In this document: positions 24,404 through 31,941 of the stretch, in pieces
Numbering within the stretch: the first letter of the stretch is position 1
Layout of the letters: the number at the start of each line of letters is the position of its first letter
From: Nonomuraea sp. MG754425
GTDB lineage: Bacteria; Actinomycetota; Actinomycetes; Streptosporangiales; Streptosporangiaceae
Length of the DNA stretch: 32,785 nt
Direction of reading: 5' to 3'
NCBI RefSeq assembly: GCF_021699195.1
Contig: NZ_SSXE01000109.1
Span: 1-32,785 of the forward strand
Made by a program: the position numbers and the translations under genes
Notes under the pieces: generated by a model
The model's database searches: none
The model's input: only the letters and a program-made list of their open reading frames with translations
Told to the model about the DNA's origin: nothing

Positions 24404-25291
24404 ATGAACTCCGTCCCCAAAAGCAGACTTCTGACACTTGTGGCTGCCACGCTGGTGCTCGCCCTGGCATCGGCCGCCCTGGTGCTCGTGCTGACGGACG
24501 TGGCCACGACCGCGGCGACCCCCGTCAACGGGGCCCAGCGGATGGCCTCCCCTCCCGCGAAGGTCTCCGAGGCCCAGGCGGGGGCCGGGCTGGTGGCCAA
24601 GACGCTGGCGACCGCGAACCCCCTGTACAAGACCGGCCGGCTCACCGACGTGAACTGCTCGCCCGGCTCCCTGCCGGCCGGCAGCATGGTGGCCTACCGG
24701 CGCTTCCTCACCCGCGTGACCGCGTGCCTGAACAAGGCGTGGGCGGCGCAGTTCCGCAAGGCCGGCATGCCCTTCAGCAAGCCGCGGCTGCGCATCATCA
24801 CCAGGAAGGTCAGGACACCCTGCGGCACCTGGAACACCGGCGCGGACGGCGTCTACTGCTCCACCGACCGCACCATGTACCTGATGATCAGCAAGGAGCA
24901 GCTCCGCAACCCCTTCCCGCTGGGCATCACCCGGCTGATCGCCCACGAGTACGGCCACCACGTCCAGCAGGTCTCCGGCATCTGGAGCTACTACTGGACG
25001 GCGCGCATGACCGCGGGCAAGGCCAAGCGGCTGCAGTTGTCGCGCAGTTCGGAGTTGCAGGCCGAGTGCCTGTCCTCGGTCTTCATGAGCACGATGAAGG
25101 ACTCCCCGCTGGTCACCGCGGCCGACTGGACGTACACGGTGAACTGGTTCAAGAAGAACGGCGCCAAGGGCTGGCCGCAGAACGACCACGGCAAGGGTCC
25201 GACGCAGGCGGCGTGGATGACCCGCGGCTTCAACCGCGGCACTCCGGGCTCGTGCAACACCTGGGCGACGCATCCACGAAATGTCACCTGA
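24404..25291 (+). CDS. Neutral zinc metallopeptidase-like secreted or membrane-anchored protein, copy 1
   Basis: A 295-residue protein related to the neutral zinc metallopeptidase family (YpfJ-like, PF04228 type). A hydrophobic helix at about 9-30 acts as signal or membrane anchor. The catalytic motif is HEYGHH (H181, E182, H185) in RLIAHEYGHHVQQVSGIW. The probable third zinc ligand is E217 in RSSELQAECLS. Six cysteines (C85, C108, C140, C152, C222 and the Cys in GSCNTW near the C-terminus) are at positions shared with the next two genes and can form three disulfides. ATG 24404 has no Shine-Dalgarno site. It is followed by two paralogues on the same strand. Substrate unknown; an extracytoplasmic protease is likely. 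Confidence 0.85.
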   Translation: MNSVPKSRLLTLVAATLVLALASAALVLVLTDVATTAATPVNGAQRMASPPAKVSEAQAGAGLVAKTLATANPLYKTGRLTDVNCSPGSLPAGSMVAYRRFLTRVTACLNKAWAAQFRKAGMPFSKPRLRIITRKVRTPCGTWNTGADGVYCSTDRTMYLMISKEQLRNPFPLGITRLIAHEYGHHVQQVSGIWSYYWTARMTAGKAKRLQLSRSSELQAECLSSVFMSTMKDSPLVTAADWTYTVNWFKKNGAKGWPQNDHGKGPTQAAWMTRGFNRGTPGSCNTWATHPRNVT

Positions 25292-25293
25292 CG

Positions 25294-25332
25294 CCTCTTT
25301 AATCCGGCTTTACCTGGAACTCCCTCTTTAAT
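25294..25332 (+). repeat. 10-bp direct repeat flanking the promoter of metallopeptidase copy 2
   Basis: CCTCTTTAAT occurs at 25294-25303 and 25323-25332, with start points 29 bp apart. The second copy runs into the -10 element. Nearly three helical turns apart, the pair could be a direct-repeat activator or repressor site. Confidence 0.5.
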
Positions 25333-25337
25333 AGGGT
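25309..25337 (+). promoter_or_regulatory. Promoter of metallopeptidase copy 2, leaderless type
   Basis: TTTACC (25309-25314) and TAGGGT (25332-25337) are spaced by 17 bp. The -10 ends 8 nt before ATG 25346, so the transcript should begin at or next to the start codon. No Shine-Dalgarno site is present. Confidence 0.55.
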
Positions 25338-25345
25338 GCCTTCCC

Positions 25346-26155
25346 ATGCGTATTCCTCGGTTAGCGCTCCTGGCGGGCGCTCTGGCAGGCGTGCTGTTCG
25401 CCGGCACGGCCCATGCGGCCACCACCTCCGCGGCCCCCTCGTACAAGCCGGTCCTGGCGAAGAACCCGCTGTACAAGACGGGCAAGCTGGGCGTCACGGA
25501 ATGCGAGGAGCCCGAGGTCCGGAACGGCACCGTCGAGGAGGCGGAGCAGTACTTCCAGGCCGTGATGGACTGCCTGTCCAAGGCGTGGTCCCCCGTGGTC
25601 AAGAAGGCCGGCTACCGCTTCAGCGCGCCGAAGCTCACCGTGATCACCAAGGTGGGCACGAAGATCCCGTCGTGCGGGCGCTTCCCGGATGGCGCGCAGG
25701 CGGTCTACTGCCCGACGACCAGGTCGATCTCCTTCCTGCTGAGCGCGGACGTCGTCGAGGAGCCGACGGACCTGCTGCTCATGCAGGGGCTCGCCCATGA
25801 GTACGGACACCACGTCCAGCAGCTCACCGGCATCATCAAGGCCACCGACGTGATCATGCTCAAGGACACGGAGTCGCGCGCCTACGAGGCCCTGCGCCGC
25901 TCCGAACTGCAGGCCCAGTGCCTGAGCGCGGCGTTCGTCGGCCGGGTGTGGGACTCGCTGCGCCGCCCCGACACCGACTGGAGCATCCTGCTCAAGGGCC
26001 ACCACAACATGGTCGCCGCCCTCGGCGCGCGCAGCGGGTCGGAGGAGACCCACGGCAGCCACCCCAGCAACCGGTACTGGCTGGAGCGCGGGTTCAAGGC
26101 CCAGTCGGCGAGCGCCTGCAACACCTTCGCCGCCCCCAAGAACCGGGTCCACTAG
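25346..26155 (+). CDS. Neutral zinc metallopeptidase-like secreted protein, copy 2
   Basis: A 269-residue paralogue of the preceding gene. The signal peptide ends around AHA (residue 24). NPLYKTGKL is nearly identical to NPLYKTGRL in copy 1. HEYGHH is at 151-156, and E187 in RRSELQAQCLS is the likely third zinc ligand. The residue four positions after that Glu is Gln (Q191), where copies 1 and 3 have Glu and many family members Asp; this may alter activity. The cysteine pattern (C53, C76, C110, C122, C192 and SACNTF) is kept. ATG 25346 is leaderless type. It carries its own promoter, so it is not simply an operon member with copy 1. Confidence 0.84.
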   Translation: MRIPRLALLAGALAGVLFAGTAHAATTSAAPSYKPVLAKNPLYKTGKLGVTECEEPEVRNGTVEEAEQYFQAVMDCLSKAWSPVVKKAGYRFSAPKLTVITKVGTKIPSCGRFPDGAQAVYCPTTRSISFLLSADVVEEPTDLLLMQGLAHEYGHHVQQLTGIIKATDVIMLKDTESRAYEALRRSELQAQCLSAAFVGRVWDSLRRPDTDWSILLKGHHNMVAALGARSGSEETHGSHPSNRYWLERGFKAQSASACNTFAAPKNRVH

Positions 26156-26190
26156 GGCAAACCACTCAATAGCCTCTAAGATCCGCGATC

Positions 26191-26940
26191 GTGCGCATTC
26201 CTCTCACGGCGCTTGCCGGGTGCATGGTCGCGGGGCTTCTCGTTCCGGCACCGGCCGCCGCGGCGGGACGGGTCGGGCAGGCCGGGCTCATGAGCGTCAT
26301 GGGCGGCGAGGTGGTGCCGCAGGAGTGCGCGATCCCCGCGATCCGCGTCGGGAGCGTCGCCTCGCTGCGGGCCTTCCACCGGGCGATGGCCGGCTGCGCC
26401 GACCGCTTCTGGGCCGGCCGGTTCGCCGGCGCCGGGCTGGCCTACAGCCCGCCCGAGGTGACGATCACCACCGGGACCGGCTCGGTCTGCGGGGCGATCA
26501 CCAGCAGCGGCGCGCAGTACTGCCCCGACCAGCGGACGATCGCCATCCGGATCATGAAGAACGACCTGCGCGACCCGTTCAGGATGAACATCGCGCACTC
26601 CGTGGCCCACGAGTGGGGGCACCACGTGCAGCAGCTCATCGGCGTGCTGAACGCGCAGGCCGCCCTGTACGGCCCGGCCTCGGCCGCGGCGCGCAGACTG
26701 CTGAGCCACCGGCTGGAGATGCAGGCCGAGTGCTTCGCCGGGGTCTTCTACAGCGCCACCCTGAAGTCGATCAGGCCGGGCATCTCGTGGAAGGACTGGA
26801 TCTCGGCCGTGCGGATGGCCGACGAGAGCGACGTCCACGGCAAGCCACGCAACCTGGCGCACTGGCAGGACCGGGGCTTTCACGGCGGGGCGACGGGCTT
26901 CTGCGACACCTGGACGGCGAGCCGGAGCAAGGTCGCCTGA
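26191..26940 (+). CDS. Neutral zinc metallopeptidase-like secreted protein, copy 3
   Basis: A 249-residue third paralogue. The signal peptide ends in the Ala run near residue 25. The motif is AHEWGHHVQQLIG (H140, E141, H144), with E176 in HRLEMQAECFAG as third ligand; LEMQAECFAGV is the closest of the three to classical YpfJ (ELQADCFAGVW). Cysteines C46, C69, C100, C111, C181 and GFCDTW match the other copies. GTG 26191 has no Shine-Dalgarno site; TAAGAT (26177-26182) ends 8 nt upstream, again a leaderless arrangement. It ends 11 bp from the convergent ROK gene, with no clear terminator between. Probably secreted; substrate unknown. Confidence 0.83.
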   Translation: MRIPLTALAGCMVAGLLVPAPAAAAGRVGQAGLMSVMGGEVVPQECAIPAIRVGSVASLRAFHRAMAGCADRFWAGRFAGAGLAYSPPEVTITTGTGSVCGAITSSGAQYCPDQRTIAIRIMKNDLRDPFRMNIAHSVAHEWGHHVQQLIGVLNAQAALYGPASAAARRLLSHRLEMQAECFAGVFYSATLKSIRPGISWKDWISAVRMADESDVHGKPRNLAHWQDRGFHGGATGFCDTWTASRSKVA

Positions 26941-26951
26941 CCGGCCTCCCG

Positions 26952-28157
26952 TCAGGCGTTGGCGCGGGCGAGGACTTCGAGCGGGTCGGCCAGGACCTGG
27001 GCGAAGGCCAGCTCGGCGGCCCCCACCAGGGTGGCGGCGTCCCCGAGGGCCGAGGTGCGCAGCCGGACCCGCTCCCGCTGCGGCGCCATGGCGTGCAGGG
27101 CGACCTGCGAACGGACCTGCGCCGCCGAACCCAGGTAGACCTCCCGCAACATCCCCCCGAAGATCACCATCTCCGGGTTGAAGATGTTGACCAGGTTCGC
27201 CACGCCGAGCCCGAGCCAGTCGCCCACCCGGCTGAGCGCCTGCTGGGCCACGATGTCGCCCCGGTCGGCCGCGTCCACCACCGAGCGCACCGCGTCGCGG
27301 CCCTGCTGACCCGCCGAGAGACGGCCCGCCGACTCCAGCAGGGCGCGCTCGCCCACCTCCGCCTCCAGGCAGCCGTGCGAACCGCAGCCGCAGGCGCGCC
27401 CGCCCGGATTGACCACCATGTGGCCGACCTCGCCGCCGTAGCCGTCGTGACCGCCGAGCAGGTGCCCGGCCGCGATGATGCCGCCGCCGATGCCGACGTC
27501 CCCGTGCAGGTAGATGAGGTCGCGTACGGCGACGCCGACGCCCCGGCTGTGCTCGGCGAGCGCGGCCAGGTTGGCGTCGTTGCCCACGCTGACCGGCAGC
27601 CCCAGGCCGAGCCGGCGGGCCAGTTCCTCGCCGAAGGGCACCTCCTCGGCCTTCAGGTTGGGCCCGAACCGCACGACCCCGTCGTCCTTGCGCACGCCGC
27701 CGGACACGGCCGCCGCCGCCCCGACGCAGACCGTGTCGGCCCTGGTCTTGCGCCGCATCTGCCGGGCGAACCCGGCCAGCACCCCGGTCAGCTCGTCGAG
27801 CTCGAACCGGTCGCGGTCGCGGACGGTCTCGCGGCGGTCGAGGATCAGCCCGCCGAGCCCGACGCGGGCCACCGCGAGCCGGTCGGGGCCCACGTCGAAG
27901 GCGAAGACGTAGACCCGCGCCGACTCGGGGCGCACCACGAGCGAGGGCCGGCCCGCGCGGCCGGTCTCGCGCGGCAGTTCCTCGCGTACGAGCCCGGCGG
28001 CGGTGAGGTCGGACGTCAGCGCCATGATCGTGCTGCGGTTGAGCCCCATCCTCGAGGTCAGCTCGGCACGCGAGATCGGCCCGCCCAGGTGGACATGGCG
28101 AAGCAGCGCGCCGAGGTTGTGGCGCCTGATGTCCTCCTGGGAGGGGCCGGCACGCAT
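26952..28157 (-). CDS. ROK family transcriptional repressor of the xyl-type transporter
   Basis: A 401-residue ROK regulator. Residues 6-60 form a winged helix-turn-helix (PSQEDIRRHNLGALLRHVH, then RAELTSRMGLNRSTIMALTS). The ROK sugar-binding domain follows, with FDVGPDRLAVARVG, GNDANLAALAEH (D194), GDVGIGGGIIAAG, EVGHMVVNPGG (E243, H246) and the zinc cluster CGCGSHGCLE (C256, C258, C263). All sugar-contact residues of the family are kept, so a sugar effector is likely. ATG 28157 follows GAAGGA at 13 nt. The alternative GTG 28199 overlaps the permease stop by 4 bp and would couple the two, giving 415 residues. It resembles Rok7B7/XylR-type regulators next to xylFGH in Streptomyces. It probably binds the two inverted repeats at 31431-31508. 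Confidence 0.92.
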   Translation of the reverse strand: MRAGPSQEDIRRHNLGALLRHVHLGGPISRAELTSRMGLNRSTIMALTSDLTAAGLVREELPRETGRAGRPSLVVRPESARVYVFAFDVGPDRLAVARVGLGGLILDRRETVRDRDRFELDELTGVLAGFARQMRRKTRADTVCVGAAAAVSGGVRKDDGVVRFGPNLKAEEVPFGEELARRLGLGLPVSVGNDANLAALAEHSRGVGVAVRDLIYLHGDVGIGGGIIAAGHLLGGHDGYGGEVGHMVVNPGGRACGCGSHGCLEAEVGERALLESAGRLSAGQQGRDAVRSVVDAADRGDIVAQQALSRVGDWLGLGVANLVNIFNPEMVIFGGMLREVYLGSAAQVRSQVALHAMAPQRERVRLRTSALGDAATLVGAAELAFAQVLADPLEVLARANA

Positions 28158-28195
28158 GGTCGTCTGGGGTTCCTTCAGGGGCTGCGGGTCGCTGA

Positions 28196-29458
28196 TCACC
28201 TTAGACCAGCGGCAGCCGCCCGCTTGCGCGCCAGGGCGTCGACGCCCGCGGCGAGCAGCAGGACGGACCCTGTGACCAGGTACTTCACGCTCGCACCGTA
28301 GCCCATCAGGCCCATGCCGTTCTCGATGACGGCCACCACGGCGCCGCCGAGCACGGCGTCGAGCACCCTGCCCTTGCCGCCGAACAGGCTGGTGCCGCCG
28401 ATGACGGCCGCGCCGACCGCGTACAGCAGGACCGAGCTGCCGCCGGTGTTCGGATCGACGGAGCTGGCCCGCGAGGCGGCCACGATCCCGCCGACGGCGG
28501 CCATCGCGGAGCAGATCACGAACGCGCTGATCTTGATCCGGTCCACCGGGATGCCCGCCCGCCTGGCCGCCTCGGTGTTGCCGCCGACCGCGTACAGGTG
28601 ACGTCCGAACGCGGTGCGGCGCAGCACCAGCGTCCAGACGACCAGCAGCACCAGGATGACCGGCACCACGATCGGCACACCGGTGAGCGAGACCAGCGCG
28701 GGGTTGCGGCTGCGCTCCAGGTTGAGCGCGGCGACCGCGAGCCCGGCGAACAGCGCCAGCATGCCGACGCGGAAGGCGATCAGCGAGAGCGGGTCGGCGA
28801 CCAGGCCGCGCCTGGTGCGGCTCCTGGCCCGCCGGAGCTGCAGGGCCGCGAAGACGGCCACGCAGAGCAGGTAGAGCCCCCAGCCGAGCCACGGCGGCAG
28901 GTTCCTGTTGGCGATGGCGACGACGACGCTGTCGCGGATGGAGATGTTCGTGCCCTCGTTCACCAGCACCAGCACCAGGCCCTGGAAGGCGAGGAAGGCC
29001 GCCAGCGTGACCACGAACGACGGGATGCCGACCTTGGCGACCAGCGTGCCCAGCACCGTGCCGATGATCACGCCGGTGAGGATGGCGGCGGCCATGCACA
29101 CGTACCACGGCAGGCCCGCGGCGCTCAGCGTGACGGCGAGGACGGCCGCGCAGACGCCGCTGGCGAAACCGGCCGACAGGTCGATCTCGCCGAGCAGCAG
29201 CACGAACACCAGGCCCATGGCGATGAGCGTGATGGCGGCGCCCTGGGTGAACAGGTTCGCGAAGTTGATGGCGGTGAGGAAGGACGGCCGGGCCGCCGCG
29301 AAGACCGCGCACAGCACGACCAGGCCGAGCACGGCCGGCAGCGCGCCCATGTCGCCGCCGCGCACCCGCTGGACGTAGGCGAGGAAGCTGTTCTTGATCG
29401 ACGGGGCCTGCGTCGCGACGACGATGGCCTCGCCGGGCAGTTCCTTGACCTTGTTCAT
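28196..29458 (-). CDS. xylH: Sugar ABC transporter permease, XylH-like
   Basis: A 420-residue inner-membrane permease of the ribose/xylose branch (BPD_transp_2). About ten helices are visible, for example FLTAINFANLFTQGAAITLI, VFVLLLGEIDLSAGFASGV (the conserved EIDLS(A/V)G segment), PSFVVTLAAFLAFQGLVLVL and AAVIGGTSLFGGKGRVLDAV (the GGTSLFGG coupling motif). RTAFGRHLYAVGGNTEAARR is the cytoplasmic loop that contacts the ATPase. The length exceeds RbsC (about 320) and fits XylH (about 390-430). ATG 29458 overlaps the ATPase stop by 4 bp. Xylose or a similar pentose is the likely cargo, judged by the binding protein and length. Confidence 0.9.
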   Translation of the reverse strand: MNKVKELPGEAIVVATQAPSIKNSFLAYVQRVRGGDMGALPAVLGLVVLCAVFAAARPSFLTAINFANLFTQGAAITLIAMGLVFVLLLGEIDLSAGFASGVCAAVLAVTLSAAGLPWYVCMAAAILTGVIIGTVLGTLVAKVGIPSFVVTLAAFLAFQGLVLVLVNEGTNISIRDSVVVAIANRNLPPWLGWGLYLLCVAVFAALQLRRARSRTRRGLVADPLSLIAFRVGMLALFAGLAVAALNLERSRNPALVSLTGVPIVVPVILVLLVVWTLVLRRTAFGRHLYAVGGNTEAARRAGIPVDRIKISAFVICSAMAAVGGIVAASRASSVDPNTGGSSVLLYAVGAAVIGGTSLFGGKGRVLDAVLGGAVVAVIENGMGLMGYGASVKYLVTGSVLLLAAGVDALARKRAAAAGLR

Positions 29459-30219
29459 GGGGTGACCCCGTTCTTGAGGCCCAGGTCGCCGCTGCGGCCG
29501 GAGGTGATGAGTTCGACCACCTGCGCGTGCGTCACGTCGGCGGTCTTGACCTGGGCGGCCATCCTGCCGAGGTAGAGCGCGGCGATCCGGTCGGAGACGG
29601 CGAACACGTCGTTCATGTTGTGCGAGATGAGCACCACGGCCAGGCCGGTGTCGGCGAGGCGGCGCACCAGTTCCAGCACCTGCGCGGTCTGGGCCACGCC
29701 CAGCGCCGCGGTGGGCTCGTCGAGGATGACGACCTTGCTGTTCCACAGCACGGCCTTGGCGATGGCCACGGTCTGCCGCTGCCCGCCGGACAGGCTGGAG
29801 ACCTGCTGCCTGATGGACTTCACCGTGCGGACGGACAGGCCGCTGAGCGTCTTCTCCGCCAGTTCCTCCATGCTGTCCTCGTCGAGCAGGATGCCGTTCT
29901 TGCGCTCCCTGCCGAGGAACATGTTCTGGACGATGTCGAGGTTGTCGCACAGGGCGAGGTCCTGGTAGACGATCTCGATGCCCAGTTCCCCCGCGTCGCG
30001 GGGGCTGTGCACGGTGACCTCGCGGCCGTCGAAGAGCACCTGCCCCGCGTCGATCGGGTAGATGCCGCCGATGCACTTGACCAGGGTGGACTTTCCGGCG
30101 CCGTTGTCGCCGACGAGCGCCGTGACCTCGCCGGGGTAGGCGGACAGCTCGACGTCGTGCAGCACCTTCACCGGACCGAAGCTCTTGTCGATCCCGCGGA
30201 CTTCGAGGAGGGGGGTCAT
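29455..30219 (-). CDS. xylG: Sugar ABC transporter ATP-binding protein, single-domain XylG type
   Basis: A 254-residue cytoplasmic ATPase. Walker A is GDNGAGKST (37-45), Q-loop VYQDLALCDNLD, signature SLSGGQRQTVAIA, Walker B VVILDEPTAALG, and H-loop VVLISHNMNDV. It has one ATPase domain, unlike E. coli XylG or RbsA (about 500 residues, two domains); the single-domain form is usual in actinobacterial xylose-type systems and must act as a dimer. ATG 30219 follows AAGGGAG at 5-6 nt. It lies 59 bp downstream of the binding protein gene, with a perfect hairpin in the gap. Confidence 0.92.
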   Translation of the reverse strand: MTPLLEVRGIDKSFGPVKVLHDVELSAYPGEVTALVGDNGAGKSTLVKCIGGIYPIDAGQVLFDGREVTVHSPRDAGELGIEIVYQDLALCDNLDIVQNMFLGRERKNGILLDEDSMEELAEKTLSGLSVRTVKSIRQQVSSLSGGQRQTVAIAKAVLWNSKVVILDEPTAALGVAQTAQVLELVRRLADTGLAVVLISHNMNDVFAVSDRIAALYLGRMAAQVKTADVTHAQVVELITSGRSGDLGLKNGVTP

Positions 30220-30232
30220 GAGGCTCCCTTAA

Positions 30233-30249
30233 CGGGGGCACGGCCCCCG
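30233..30249 (-). terminator. Hairpin between xylF and xylG, attenuator or mRNA stabiliser
   Basis: CGGGGGC (30233-30239), loop ACG, GCCCCCG (30243-30249): a perfect 7-bp stem just after xylF. Such stems often hold back downstream expression or protect the upstream message, so that binding protein exceeds ATPase and permease. Confidence 0.6.
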
Positions 30250-30278
30250 CTCGTGGCGTGGGCCGCACCCCTTGCGTG

Positions 30279-31391
30279 TTATTGAATTCCTGCCTCGGTG
30301 CACTTCGCGGCGAAGTCACCCGTGCACAGTTCCTCCTTGGTGACGTAACCGTCGGCCACCACGTCCTTGACGTTGTCGAAGTAGATGCCCTGCGGTTCCA
30401 TCAGCTCGGCGGGCACGTCCTGACCCGTCTCGGGGTCCTTGACGCTGCTGCTCGCCGTGGGCTTCTCCCCCTTGGCCAGCGCGACCGCCAGCTTGGCGCC
30501 CGCGTCGGCCTCCTTCTTGACGGCCTTGTAGACGGTCATGCACTGGTCGCCGGCCAGGATGTTCTGCAGGCCCTGGACGGTGGCGTCCTGGCCGGTGACC
30601 GGGACCTTGCCGTTGAGGTTGTTCTTCTTCAGCACGGTGATGGCGGCGTTGCCGAGGCCGTCGTTGGCGGACAGCACGCCCGCGATCTTCGGCTGCTCGG
30701 TCAGCATCTGCTCGAAGATCGTGCCGGCCTGGGTGTTGTCCCAGTCGGGCACGGCCTGGTCGGGGCCCTTGACGTACTCGCCCGAGTCGAACTTGGGCTT
30801 GAGCACGCCGTCGTACCCCTCCTTGAACAGGGTGGCGTTGTTGTCGGTCGGCGAGCCGTTCAGGTAGGCCACGATGGGCTTGTCGGCCTTCTTGTCGGCC
30901 AGGCACTTGCTCAGGCCCTCGCCCTGCAGCGCGCCGACCTTGTTGTTGTCGAAGCTGACGTAGTACGCGGCGCCGCCGCCGAGCGTCAGCCGGTCGTAGT
31001 CGATCGTGGCCACGCCCTGCGACTTGGCCTTGTCGATGACCGTCTTGCCGGTGCCGCTGTCCAGGTTCACGATCATCAGGACGGTCGCGCCGTTGGTGAT
31101 CATCTGGTCGGCGATGGTCTGGAACGCGGTCTTGTCGTTCTGGGCGTTCTGGATGTCGTACTCGACGCCCGCGGCCTTGAACGCCTCTTCCAGGTACTTG
31201 CGGTCCGCCGTCTCCCACCGGGCGGAGGACTTGCTGTCCGGGAGGATGACACCGATCTTGCCGGCCTTGGCGGCCGGAGCCGAACCGGACGCCGCCGGCG
31301 TCGTGGTCTGACCGCTGTCGCCCCCGCAGGCGGTGAGACCGAGGGCGAGTGCGGCTGCCGCGGCGGTCAGGCTGAGGATCCCCTTGCGCAT
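30279..31391 (-). CDS. xylF: Sugar ABC transporter substrate-binding lipoprotein, XylF-like
   Basis: A 370-residue binding protein of the periplasmic-binding-protein-4 (Peripla_BP_4) type. The signal peptide ends in the lipobox LTAC, with C22 as the lipid-modified residue, so it is anchored outside the membrane. The fold shows GKIGVILPDSKSSARWETAD, NAQNDKTAFQTIADQMITNG, VDRVTLGG-like YDRLTLGGGAAYYVSFDN, LNGSPTDNNA, SANDGLGNAAITVLKK and VPVTGQDATVQGLQNILAGD. SARWETAD and the SPTDNNA segment are the typical XylF signatures. ATG 31391 follows GAAAGGA at about 10 nt. It is the first gene of the transporter operon and precedes an intercistronic hairpin. D-xylose is the best guess for ligand; other pentoses cannot be excluded. 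Confidence 0.93.
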   Translation of the reverse strand: MRKGILSLTAAAAALALGLTACGGDSGQTTTPAASGSAPAAKAGKIGVILPDSKSSARWETADRKYLEEAFKAAGVEYDIQNAQNDKTAFQTIADQMITNGATVLMIVNLDSGTGKTVIDKAKSQGVATIDYDRLTLGGGAAYYVSFDNNKVGALQGEGLSKCLADKKADKPIVAYLNGSPTDNNATLFKEGYDGVLKPKFDSGEYVKGPDQAVPDWDNTQAGTIFEQMLTEQPKIAGVLSANDGLGNAAITVLKKNNLNGKVPVTGQDATVQGLQNILAGDQCMTVYKAVKKEADAGAKLAVALAKGEKPTASSSVKDPETGQDVPAELMEPQGIYFDNVKDVVADGYVTKEELCTGDFAAKCTEAGIQ

Positions 31392-31430
31392 GGTGCAGGG
31401 TCCTTTCTTCCGGAGGGGCCCGGATGAATG

Positions 31431-31446
31431 TTGTTTGCGGCAACGT
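31431..31446. promoter_or_regulatory. Putative ROK operator, proximal box
   Basis: TTGTTTGCGGCAACGT has a GTTG...CAAC dyad and matches the distal box at 12 of 16 positions. It lies 40 bp before the xylF start. Confidence 0.5.
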
Positions 31447-31492
31447 ATTCCGGGACGGAGCGCTTTGGAAGGGGGTGGAGGGCGGCATTTTG

Positions 31493-31508
31493 TTGTTTCC
31501 GGTAACAA
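31493..31508. promoter_or_regulatory. Putative ROK operator, distal box
   Basis: TTGTTTCCGGTAACAA is an inverted repeat matching at 7 of 8 half-site positions (TTGTTnCC/GGnAACAA). It lies 102 bp before the xylF start and 62 bp after the proximal box (start to start), close to six helical turns, so a looped or cooperative complex is possible. Confidence 0.6.
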
Positions 31509-31595
31509 TCCAGAAACGTCATCTCAATCTTTCGGCCAGAGAGCGGCCAGGGCGGGTGGCCACGGGCCGGGCCAGGATGAGTAAGGTCGAACGAC

Positions 31596-31916
31596 ATGGA
31601 GAGAGTCGCACGCTACGGAAAGTTCGTCGCCCACGACAGACGGGGCCACGAGCTGGCCGAGCTCCTGCTGAGCGCCGCGGGCACGTTGGAGAGCGCACCC
31701 GGATGTGAGCTTTACCTGGTCAACCGGCAGGCCGATGCGCCCGACACCGTCTGGGTGACCGAGCTCTGGCGCAGCAAGGCCGACCTCGACGCCGTGCTGA
31801 AGCAGGTGGCGGGCAGCCCCGAGGTCGCCGCCGCGCTGCGACTCGTCCACTCGGCCGAGACGATCGAACTCGATCTGCTGGGCGGTGCGGGCCTGGCCCC
31901 GCGGGCGACGCCATGA
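31596..31916 (+). CDS. ABM-domain protein (antibiotic biosynthesis monooxygenase/quinol monooxygenase family)
   Basis: A 106-residue protein of the dimeric alpha+beta barrel ABM fold. It shows the family order: RYGKFVAHDRRGHELAELLL, ESAPGCELYLVNRQ, TVWVTELWRSKADLDAVLK, ALRLVHSAETIELDLLG. Members include cofactor-free quinol monooxygenases (YgiN-like), but many are of unknown role, and the catalytic side chains are not strongly fixed. ATG 31596 follows an AAGG element. It is divergent from xylF and convergent with the TauE gene, 25 bp away. A sugar-linked function is not implied. Confidence 0.85.
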   Translation: MERVARYGKFVAHDRRGHELAELLLSAAGTLESAPGCELYLVNRQADAPDTVWVTELWRSKADLDAVLKQVAGSPEVAAALRLVHSAETIELDLLGGAGLAPRATP

Positions 31917-31941
31917 CGGCCGGCGGCGGGCACGTTCCCCT

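Larger units (their letters stand above)
31392..31595. promoter_or_regulatory. Divergent control region between xylF and the ABM gene
   Basis: This 204-bp region is less GC-rich than average and holds the two inverted repeats described separately, the ribosome site of xylF at its left end, and an AAGG element shortly before the ABM start at its right end. A clear -35/-10 pair for xylF is not visible to me. Confidence 0.5.

Noticed and set aside
26220..28301. Plus-strand open frame running from metallopeptidase copy 3 into the ROK region
   Set aside because: It is out of frame with the metallopeptidase and antisense to the ROK gene; it shows no family features.
31459..31466. AGCGCTTT in the xylF control region as a third LacI operator
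   Set aside because: Only 8 of 14 positions match the other two sites and there is no second half-site.
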